5,490 nucleotides of DNA from an uncultured Porphyromonadaceae bacterium (GTDB lineage: Bacteria > Bacteroidota > Bacteroidia > Bacteroidales > Muribaculaceae), in contig URZG01000165.1 of the NCBI GenBank assembly GCA_900552325.1, positions 1 to 5,490 on the forward strand, in the 5' to 3' direction. The notes below the pieces were generated by a model. The model searched no databases. It saw only the letters and a program-made list of their open reading frames with translations, and was not told where the DNA came from. Below, in pieces: positions 1-5,123 of the stretch (position 1 is the stretch's first letter; the number at the start of each line of letters is the position of its first letter). The position numbers and the translations under genes were made by a program.

Positions 1-1
1 G

Positions 2-178
2 CGGTTCCGGGAGATCACACGCTGGGGGACCCTGGAAGAGGTCCTCTCCGGCATCCGGGCGGCGGAGGACGCCGGGTTCCGGCATCTGAAGCTGGACACG
101 GTGCTGATGGGCCTGACCCGCCAGCTCTCGCCGTTCCGCTCCCCCTCCGCCCAGCAGGAGCAGCAGGCTTCCAAGTAA
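2..178 (+). CDS. moaA: 3' end of an open frame: MoaA-like segment joined to an unrelated tail
   Basis: The frame enters from the left edge and ends at TAA 176-178, giving 58 residues. Residues 1-37 (bases 2-112) match the middle of the radical-SAM GTP 3',8-cyclase MoaA of molybdenum cofactor synthesis: an F-x-x-I-T stretch, then V-L-S-G-I-R-A-A, A-G-F, and K-L-D-T-V-L-M-G. In MoaA this is followed by a G-x-N-D motif, about 150 more residues, a second cysteine cluster and a C-terminal Gly-Gly. Here the reading changes at about base 113 to a Ser/Pro/Gln-rich tail ending QQEQQASK, with none of those elements. GC is about 70% by my count and third codon positions are almost all G or C, richer than the genes to the right. 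In Bacteroidales the gene before the YbbR/coaE pair is usually yajC, so the tail could be the end of YajC; that is inference. I cannot tell a sequence chimera from a truncated gene. Confidence 0.55.
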   Translation, partial: RFREITRWGTLEEVLSGIRAAEDAGFRHLKLDTVLMGLTRQLSPFRSPSAQQEQQASK

Positions 179-249
179 AACAACGATAACGGCCGGCAGC
201 CATTCCGGCGCCGGTATCTGTCAGTCATCCCATATCCCAAACGTTTGTT

Positions 250-1221
250 TTGAACATCAGGGATTTATATACCACGGCAAAGGAGGGGTTGCGAACCGTA
301 AAGGGGCGCAACGCCCTCACTTTTTTTGTTTTTCTGGTTATCTCCGCTGTCTTCTGGGTGCTTATGGCGCTTAACGACGAGGTCCAGAAAGACTACAAAC
401 TCCCGCTGAAATTCATAGGATTCCCCGATGATATGACTATAATCGCCGGGGCTCATCCCACTGTAAACGTTACGGTGAAAGACAAGGGGAGCGCGCTGAT
501 GAAGTACAGCTGGGGCAAGACGCCGACCCTTACTGTAAGATATGAGGATTTCGTGCGTCCGGGCAACAATCATCTCGTACTCACCCAGGCACAGCTGAAT
601 GCCTCGTTGCGCAACCTCTTCGGGGCGGGGGCTCTGATTCAGGCGGTACGTCCCGATTCCCTTTCCATATTCTATACTACGGAACCGGGTATCCCCGTGC
701 GTGTGCGCGTGGATTCGGATGTGCACACTTCGCCGCAGGCGGTTCCCTTCGGCCGTGTAACACTATCGGCTGACACTGTGATGCTTTATTCTATCGGCGG
801 CAAGGGGAGGAAAGTAAAGGAACTTGTTACCGCGCCCATAGTGCTTTCCGGTCTGACTGACACCGCGAGAGTAGAGGCGGTGCTGCAGGTTCCCGCAGGT
901 ATGCGGGCTGTGCCTTCCACCGTAAGAGTCACCATACCGGTGGAGCCGCTGGTGTCGAAAACACGCAGGGTGGCTGTCGGGGCACATGATCTGCCTCACG
1001 GTACGCACATGGTAACTTTCCCGTCGATGGTCGATGTGACCTATCTTCTGCCTAAAAGCATGTATAATCAGGATTCCGCACCTATGAGGGCTTTCGTGAA
1101 GTATTCCGGCGAGAATTCCGGATCAAAGTCGTTGCCTGTGGAGGTGTCGCAGATGCCGCAGTATTACCGCGTGGTGTCGGTCGCTCCGGAAGCTGTGGAA
1201 TACGTATTGGAACAAGACTGA
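250..1221 (+). CDS. YbbR/CdaR-like membrane-anchored protein
   Basis: This encodes a 323-residue protein with a short basic cytoplasmic N-terminus, one hydrophobic segment at about residues 22-42 (rich in F, V, L, W) and a long extracytoplasmic region rich in V, T and P. That layout and length fit the YbbR-like proteins of Bacteroidetes, which carry tandem YbbR beta domains. Firmicute members (CdaR) regulate the c-di-AMP synthase CdaA. I see no CdaA gene here, so a c-di-AMP role is only inference from the family. The best start is TTG at 250. The frame is open only from 190, there is no ATG until 364, and starting at 364 would remove the membrane anchor. No Shine-Dalgarno sequence is visible. 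The stop lies 3 bases before coaE, so the two are very likely co-transcribed and translationally linked. Confidence 0.85.
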   Translation: MNIRDLYTTAKEGLRTVKGRNALTFFVFLVISAVFWVLMALNDEVQKDYKLPLKFIGFPDDMTIIAGAHPTVNVTVKDKGSALMKYSWGKTPTLTVRYEDFVRPGNNHLVLTQAQLNASLRNLFGAGALIQAVRPDSLSIFYTTEPGIPVRVRVDSDVHTSPQAVPFGRVTLSADTVMLYSIGGKGRKVKELVTAPIVLSGLTDTARVEAVLQVPAGMRAVPSTVRVTIPVEPLVSKTRRVAVGAHDLPHGTHMVTFPSMVDVTYLLPKSMYNQDSAPMRAFVKYSGENSGSKSLPVEVSQMPQYYRVVSVAPEAVEYVLEQD

Positions 1222-1224
1222 GCC

Positions 1225-1821
1225 ATGCGTACGATAGCGGTTACAGGAGGTATCGGCAGCGGCAAATCCGTGGTGTGCCGTATTCTTTCTGCAATGGGTT
1301 ATGAGGTCTACGACTGTGACTCGGAGGCGAAAGCCATAATGGATACCGATGCCGGTATGAAAAGACGTATCGCGCGTGAAATCGCAGCCGGGGCTGTCGG
1401 GGAGGACGGTCGTCTTGACCGCAAGGCTATCGCCGATGTGGTTTTCGCCGACGCGCGAAAACTTGAGGCGCTCAATTCCATTGTGCATGGCGCGGTGAGG
1501 GATGATATCAGCCGCCGCGCCCGCCGCGCCGAATATCGCGGCGCACAACTTTTTTTTGTCGAGACTGCCATCCTCTACGAGAGCGGTCTTGACCGTATGG
1601 TGGATGAGGTATGGGAGGTTACGGCTCCGGAAGAAATAAGAATCCGGCGGGCCATGCGTCGCGACGGATCGGACTATGACAGTATAAAAGCCCGCGTAGA
1701 GGCGCAGGAGGCGGCTTCTAAGGGCTCGCATCCGCGGGTATTCCGTATTGTCAATGATGGCGTGGAGCCGGTTGTTCCGCAGATCAGCAAGTTGTTGGGC
1801 CGAGTGTGCGCGGAGGGGTAA
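1225..1821 (+). CDS. coaE: dephospho-CoA kinase
   Basis: CoaE phosphorylates the 3'-hydroxyl of dephospho-CoA with ATP, the last step of coenzyme A synthesis in the cytosol. The 198-residue protein has the usual family length (about 200). The P-loop GGIGSGKS is at residues 8-15. An acidic D-C-D follows at 30-32, where the family has its conserved aspartate. LNSIVH at 83-88 corresponds to the conserved L-N-x-x-x-H element. FVETAILYESGL at 110-122 matches the 'V-P-L-L-F-E' core strand and following helix, and the Arg-rich RIRRAMRRD at 138-147 forms the lid-like region. IVNDG at 175-179 matches the C-terminal I-x-N-x-G motif. The ATG at 1225 sits just after the YbbR-like gene and needs no alternative. 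The last 38 bases overlap the convergent omega-amidase gene. Confidence 0.96.
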   Translation: MRTIAVTGGIGSGKSVVCRILSAMGYEVYDCDSEAKAIMDTDAGMKRRIAREIAAGAVGEDGRLDRKAIADVVFADARKLEALNSIVHGAVRDDISRRARRAEYRGAQLFFVETAILYESGLDRMVDEVWEVTAPEEIRIRRAMRRDGSDYDSIKARVEAQEAASKGSHPRVFRIVNDGVEPVVPQISKLLGRVCAEG

Positions 1822-2665
1822 GCGGCGAGGCCGGGAGGATAGTGTATGAGTCGGCATCGGCTCCCACGGGGAGTTTGCCGCGGTAGCGTTCAAGAGTGTT
1901 TTTCGAGAAAGTGGCGTAGATCGGCGCGGATGGATTTTCCTGCGAAGGCCGGGCTACGGGTTTACCCATGGCATCGACTATTTCCGCGAGTCCGTCGTAG
2001 TCGCCGTAATCGTCCGTACCTGACCGGTCGGCTCCTACCCAGGGGGTCTGGTTCTCTATCGCCCTGGCCACGAGGAGATGGTGCCATGCATAACCGCGCG
2101 CGGTGGGCCAGTTGGCCGGAACGAGCATGATATCGTACCGCTGCCTGTCGTTGCGGCACCATACGGGGAAGCGTAGGTCATAACATATCACCATAGCCAC
2201 ATTCCATCCTCTGAAATTCACGACCGGCACTTCGGTATCTCCCTGTCCGTAGAGTTTCGCTTCGGGACTCAGGCAGAAAAGATGGCGCTTGTCGTAAAAA
2301 GTACATTTACCCGACGGTTCGGCGAAGAAGCCGGTGTTGAGGTATCTGCCTTCGTGAACGGAGAGAAAACTTCCGGCAATGGCGAAGTTGTGTTTCCGGG
2401 CCATTTCCGCAGCCCACTGCATGCTCCTGCCGGCACATGTCTCGGCAACATCCGAAAGGAGCTGTGTGTCGACAATGAATCCCGATGTGAAAAGTTCTGG
2501 AAGAACCACTATATCCGTATCGGTCTCGATAGAGTCAAGGACGGCGGTGGCATTTTTCAGATTGGCGTCTACATCGGCCCATTCTATATCGAACGGCACC
2601 GCCGCGACTTTCAGTAGAGTATCCTTCGGTGCCGGATTAACGGCGGTATTACAATCCCGGCTCAT
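1784..2665 (-). CDS. yafV: omega-amidase of the YafV/Nit2 type (nitrilase superfamily)
   Basis: Predicted cytosolic carbon-nitrogen hydrolase of 293 residues. The nitrilase triad is complete: Glu57 in LPELFTSGF, Lys126 in FYDKRHLF, and nucleophile Cys161 in VICYDLRFPVW. These motifs, with ANWP (184-187), ARAIENQ (200-206) and the late YRGKLP (261-266), closely follow E. coli YafV. That enzyme and mammalian Nit2 hydrolyse the omega-amides 2-oxoglutaramate and 2-oxosuccinamate left after glutamine or asparagine transamination, for example in methionine salvage. The start at 2665 leaves about 15 residues before the conserved core, but no other ATG lies near. The ATG lies inside the end of the acyltransferase gene (17-base overlap), which suggests coupled translation. 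At the other end about 14 residues extend past the usual family end and are read antisense through the coaE 3' end. Confidence 0.93.
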   Translation of the reverse strand: MSRDCNTAVNPAPKDTLLKVAAVPFDIEWADVDANLKNATAVLDSIETDTDIVVLPELFTSGFIVDTQLLSDVAETCAGRSMQWAAEMARKHNFAIAGSFLSVHEGRYLNTGFFAEPSGKCTFYDKRHLFCLSPEAKLYGQGDTEVPVVNFRGWNVAMVICYDLRFPVWCRNDRQRYDIMLVPANWPTARGYAWHHLLVARAIENQTPWVGADRSGTDDYGDYDGLAEIVDAMGKPVARPSQENPSAPIYATFSKNTLERYRGKLPVGADADSYTILPASPLTPPRTLGPTTC

Positions 2666-3203
2666 CGGTAGTGAATTTTTCAGGGTATCGGCCGGTAAAA
2701 CGGCTGTAGAAATGTTTTACATAAGCGAGATCTGCGGCGATATCGCCGCTTGTCTCGAGCACGTCGCGCACCTGTATATGTTTTTTCGCGTAATCTATGG
2801 CGCCGAGGCATAGGGGCACATGCGCCTCGTGCGCTATCCGCAGGAAGCCGGTGTGCCATGTGGCGGTGCGTTTGCGTGTACCTTCAGGCGTGATGGCGAT
2901 CACCAGCCGCTGCGATGTGCTGAAACGTTTTACGAGGTCTTCCACCAGCGACCCTTTTTTCTTCCCCCGGTGTACCGGCACACCACCTATGGCGCGCAGA
3001 AGATACCCCAGAGGGAAGAAAAACCATGATGATTTCATGAGAAATCCTGCTTTCCGCCCTACCGAACGTATGGCGAGTTCCCCCATTATGAAATCCCAGT
3101 TGGAAGTGTGGGGGGCGACGCATATAATGGCTTTAGGGAAGTCGGGAACGGAAATATCCACGGTCCATCCCGTTTTCTTCAGTATCAGGGCGGAAAGATT
3201 CAT
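2649..3203 (-). CDS. PlsC-like 1-acylglycerol-3-phosphate acyltransferase family protein
   Basis: This 184-residue protein carries the glycerolipid acyltransferase motifs. The catalytic H-x4-D is His32-TSNW-Asp37. The substrate-binding motif GGVPVHR is at 73-79, and PEGTRK at 106-111 is motif III. A hydrophobic stretch before motif II (about 59-72, WFFFPLGYLLRAIG) probably sits on the membrane. Classical PlsC enzymes acylate lysophosphatidic acid and are usually about 240 residues with an N-terminal membrane segment. This is a shorter branch whose true acyl acceptor cannot be read from sequence; an aminolipid or other lysolipid is possible. It lies 33 bases after the small unknown gene, and its last codons overlap the omega-amidase start by 17 bases. 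The ATG at 3203 has no Shine-Dalgarno sequence, which is normal for this phylum. Confidence 0.87.
   Translation of the reverse strand: MNLSALILKKTGWTVDISVPDFPKAIICVAPHTSNWDFIMGELAIRSVGRKAGFLMKSSWFFFPLGYLLRAIGGVPVHRGKKKGSLVEDLVKRFSTSQRLVIAITPEGTRKRTATWHTGFLRIAHEAHVPLCLGAIDYAKKHIQVRDVLETSGDIAADLAYVKHFYSRFTGRYPEKFTTDEPGL
2726..2757. repeat. imperfect 32-base inverted repeat with a 16-base perfect palindrome core
   Basis: CGAGA (2726-2730) and TCTCG (2753-2757) flank GCGGCGATATCGCCGC (2734-2749), which is a perfect 16-base palindrome; three unpaired bases lie on each side between core and arms. It is inside the acyltransferase coding sequence (residues about 149-159), roughly 60-90 bases before the omega-amidase start on the transcript. 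It encodes ordinary-looking residues, so it may be coincidence of codon choice. Confidence 0.5.
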
Positions 3204-3236
3204 AGTCGTTAAGGGTTTGCTGGGTGAGGGTTTCTG

Positions 3237-3593
3237 TCAGACGAGGTTCTTTTTCGCTTCGCTGGCGGAAACGGGGAGTGCGCCGTTCATCTCATGAACG
3301 ATCTCATTGACGCGGGCATAGAATTTATCGCGGAAAGATTTGAAAGCCTTGCGGTAATAGGCTGCGCGTGCGGCTGAATAGGCGCGCGAGGTCTCGAAGT
3401 CGGCCGGAGTCTTGTCGAATGAGAAATCTATGCCGGCGAGCGCGTTCGACTGGAGGTCGGCGATTTCCACTACGAGTTCTTTCATTTTCTTGCGGTCCAC
3501 ATCCTTGATGAAAGTATCCGCAATCATACATTCTGCCGCGAGATCGCCGCATACGTATCTCACCTCTTTCTTGAGGTCACGAAGTTTTGCCAT
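3237..3593 (-). CDS. small helical protein of unknown function
   Basis: I do not recognise a named family. The product is 118 residues, without signal peptide or membrane segment. It is rich in Lys, Arg, Ala, Glu and Asp and looks mostly alpha-helical, with a basic start (MAKLRDLKKEVRYVCGDL) and a helix-favouring 30-55 segment. The middle has an aromatic, basic stretch, YYRKAFKSFRDKFYARV, at about 78-94. Two cysteines (15 and 22) occur near the N-terminus. It resembles in style the short 'MAKL..LKKE..YVC' hypothetical proteins I associate with Bacteroidales genomes, but that is from memory and untested. It starts 17 bases after thrC stops and is followed 33 bases later by the acyltransferase, so it is probably in the same transcript. 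Codon use matches its neighbours, and coding is supported by the tight packing on the same strand. Confidence 0.75.
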   Translation of the reverse strand: MAKLRDLKKEVRYVCGDLAAECMIADTFIKDVDRKKMKELVVEIADLQSNALAGIDFSFDKTPADFETSRAYSAARAAYYRKAFKSFRDKFYARVNEIVHEMNGALPVSASEAKKNLV

Positions 3594-3610
3594 TTCTTAT
3601 GATTTTGGGG

Positions 3611-4915
3611 TTAACAATGGGTATTCATTATTCTGTTGAGGGCGGAGAGGGTGGGGGGAATCTTCACTACGCGGGAGGAGGAGGCCGTCGGGGGTGTGTA
3701 TCCTGCCGGGAAACGTGGTGTGGCTCCGGTGATCGCCTTTACCGTAGTGGAGAAAATCGCCGGATGTGCGCTCGCGATAGCCACGCCGGTCTCGTCGCTT
3801 TTAAGTTTGTGCTCGAGAGCAGCGATGGCGGCGGCTGTCTGCGGCTCGGCGAGCATTTCGTTCTCGAGCCATAGCCGTCGCATCGTACCGGTAATGGCGT
3901 CGTCCGACAGTGAGACACCCTCCACTTCGGTCCGCAGCCTGTCGAGATCGCCGTCGTAAAGATCTATGATGCGGGCGAGATTCGAGGGGTTGCCGACGTC
4001 CATGGCGCGCGCCACTGTCAGGAGGGTATCGCGTGGGGCGAAATCGCCGCTCCTCAGATATTCAACAAATACGTCGTTGGCATTGTTGGCTGCGATAAAC
4101 CTTTTGGCGGGAAGTCCGAGGGCTTTGGCCATAAGACCTGCCGAGAGGTTGCCGAGATTGCCGCAAGGCACGGCGAATACGATATCTTTTCCGGGGTGAG
4201 TTTCCGACACCCGGGCGTAGGCATGGAAATAATATATGATTCCGGGGAGCTGTCGCAGCAGGTTGATCGAGTTTGCCGATGTGATGCGGCGGGAGGGATA
4301 TGATGCGGCGGCGTTGGCACGCACCACCTCCTTTGCCATCGCCTGGCATTGGTCGAAGGTGCCGTCGACTTCGATCGCCACCACATTCCTGACGGCGGCG
4401 AAACCGGCGATCTGCTGCCGGCTGAGTTCCCCCTTGGGGTAGAGGACGAACACACGTGTGTTCGCCGCACGGCTGAATCCGTCGGCTACGGCTGCGCCTG
4501 AATCGCCCGACGTAGCAACGATGATGTCGCGCGGACAGCCGTAGGCGGGATCGAGTTTCGGGAGAAGCCTGGCCATGAACCGGGCGCCGACATCCTTGAA
4601 AGTCAGTGTGGGCCCATAGAAGAGCTCGCACGAATATATCCTGTCCTTGACCCTGCGTACAGGGATCTGGAAGTTAAGGGCATCGAAAACGATCTGTTTC
4701 AGTTCCGGTGCCTGAACAATCTCTCCGAAAAGGGTGTTAGCTATGACGAACGCGATCTCCTGCAGCTGCATGTCGGGGAGGTTGTTGAACAGTGCGTTCG
4801 GAAGTTTCGGGAAAGTATCGGGCATATACAGTCCGCCATCGGGCGCTATGCCGTGGGCTATCCCCTGCGGCAGCGATACTTTCTGCGAGTTGCCTCCGGT
4901 GCTGTGAAGAATCAT
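3611..4915 (-). CDS. thrC: threonine synthase
   Basis: ThrC is a PLP enzyme that converts O-phosphohomoserine to threonine and phosphate, the last step of threonine synthesis. The 434-residue protein fits the bacterial family length. The N-terminal HSTGG (4-8) and APDGGLYMP (24-32) are typical. The PLP lysine is Lys107 in GPTLTFKDVGARFM, followed by ATSGDSG (134-140), which contributes to cofactor and substrate phosphate binding. SRRITSANSINLLRQLPG (208-225) and the glycine loop CGNLGN (251-256) are further family landmarks. The ATG at 4915 is the only reasonable start because an in-frame TGA lies at 4949-4951. No thrA or thrB-type gene is next to it, unlike the thrA/thrC clusters seen in many Bacteroidales; here thrC heads a run with three other genes. 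The promoter and a long leader lie upstream (4916-5078). Confidence 0.97.
   Translation of the reverse strand: MILHSTGGNSQKVSLPQGIAHGIAPDGGLYMPDTFPKLPNALFNNLPDMQLQEIAFVIANTLFGEIVQAPELKQIVFDALNFQIPVRRVKDRIYSCELFYGPTLTFKDVGARFMARLLPKLDPAYGCPRDIIVATSGDSGAAVADGFSRAANTRVFVLYPKGELSRQQIAGFAAVRNVVAIEVDGTFDQCQAMAKEVVRANAAASYPSRRITSANSINLLRQLPGIIYYFHAYARVSETHPGKDIVFAVPCGNLGNLSAGLMAKALGLPAKRFIAANNANDVFVEYLRSGDFAPRDTLLTVARAMDVGNPSNLARIIDLYDGDLDRLRTEVEGVSLSDDAITGTMRRLWLENEMLAEPQTAAAIAALEHKLKSDETGVAIASAHPAIFSTTVKAITGATPRFPAGYTPPTASSSRVVKIPPTLSALNRIMNTHC
4447..4464. repeat. 18-base perfect palindrome inside thrC
   Basis: CGAACACACGTGTGTTCG reads identically on both strands. It lies in the thrC coding sequence around residues 151-156 (A-N-T-R-V-F), which are plausible for the protein. 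It could be a DNA-protein binding site or methylation target but most simply reflects codon usage. Confidence 0.5.
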
Positions 4916-4984
4916 CTGATGGATTTCAGAAATAAATTGGGTATATTTTCAGATGTCTCCCAAACACAGTTGATCCGTGGTTTG
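4913..4984 (-). promoter_or_regulatory. candidate structured leader of thrC with start-codon inverted repeat
   Basis: Two short complementary pairs are visible in the thrC leader on the transcript strand. CATCTGA (4949-4955), which ends with the uORF stop codon, is complementary to TCAGATG (4913-4919), which includes the thrC ATG; the loop is 29 bases. Inside that loop AAATA and TATTT can also pair. Further upstream CAAA(C)CAC (4977-4984) can pair with GTGTTTG (4961-4967) and covers the adjacent Thr codons of the uORF. A ribosome reaching the uORF stop would cover one arm of the start-codon helix. Whether this regulates thrC is inference; the helices are short and AT-rich in part. Confidence 0.25.
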
Positions 4985-5020
4985 CGGATATGTCAGTGTC
5001 GACTGGTTTTTGAGAGCCAT
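4949..5020 (-). CDS. possible leader peptide (uORF) upstream of thrC
   Basis: A 23-codon frame starts at ATG 5018-5020 with a weak purine-rich GGAAAG just before it, and ends at TGA 4949-4951, 33 bases before thrC. It begins MALKNQSTLTYPQTTDQL and contains four Thr codons (ACA, ACA, ACC, ACG), two of them adjacent. Leader peptides rich in the regulated amino acid control thr operons in enterobacteria (thrL). By analogy this could be a threonine-sensing leader, but Thr density is far lower than in thrL and I see no clear intrinsic terminator after it. It lies in the same frame as thrC, separated only by the stop and 11 codons. It would begin about 20 bases after the predicted transcription start. 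It may be a chance ORF. Confidence 0.3.
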   Translation of the reverse strand: MALKNQSTLTYPQTTDQLCLGDI

Positions 5021-5046
5021 CTTTCCTGATGCGGTTTTCTTTCCCA

Positions 5047-5078
5047 CAAAATTAAACATTCGCGACAAGAAAGTCAAA
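5047..5078 (-). promoter_or_regulatory. thrC: Bacteroides-type promoter for thrC
   Basis: On the minus strand a -33 TTTG (5075-5078) is separated by exactly 20 bases from a -7 element TAATTTTG (5047-5054). This matches the established Bacteroidetes sigma-ABfr consensus TTTG, 19-21 bases, TAnnTTTG. Transcription should start near 5040, giving thrC a leader of about 125 bases. It drives thrC and probably the three genes behind it. Confidence 0.7.
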
Positions 5079-5087
5079 TATTATGTG

Positions 5088-5095
5088 TACTTTTG
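5088..5095 (+). promoter_or_regulatory. Bacteroides-type -7 element for the FNT-family gene
   Basis: TACTTTTG fits the -7 consensus TAnnTTTG, 28 bases before the transporter ATG, so the start of transcription would be near 5102 with an AT-rich leader of about 20 bases. No TTTG is found 19-21 bases upstream (5063-5069 reads GC-rich), so the -33 element is weak or absent and activation by a regulator is possible. Two direct copies of TTTTAAC (5104-5110 and 5116-5122) lie between this element and the start codon. Confidence 0.5.
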
Positions 5096-5123
5096 TGCTA
5101 AAGTTTTAACTTAAATTTTAACA

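Noticed and set aside
205..214. CCGGCGCCGG palindrome before the YbbR-like gene as a terminator
   Set aside because: It is only 10 bases, has no loop and no T tract follows; such GC palindromes are expected at this base composition.
265..726. 153-residue minus-strand open frame inside the YbbR-like gene
   Set aside because: It is antisense to a gene with a clear membrane anchor and correct family length; no domain is visible.
1123..1893. 256-residue open frame on the minus strand across coaE
   Set aside because: It is antisense to the clearly identified coaE and the YbbR-like 3' end, with composition typical of a shadow frame (many His, Arg, Ser) and no recognisable domain.
3639..3658. G-rich stretch at the thrC 3' end as a G-quadruplex
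   Set aside because: GGGCGGAGAGGGTGGGGGG has only three separable runs of three G, because the last run of six cannot supply two runs with a loop between them.
4062..4631. 189-residue open frame on the minus strand inside thrC
   Set aside because: It is another frame of the thrC region; thrC is unambiguous there and this product is Arg/Gln/His-rich without motifs.
4939..4961. GGGAGA...TACCC followed by AATTTATTTC on the minus strand as an attenuator terminator for thrC
   Set aside because: Only the GGG/CCC pairs are secure and the following tract is broken by A and C, so it does not meet the form of an intrinsic terminator.
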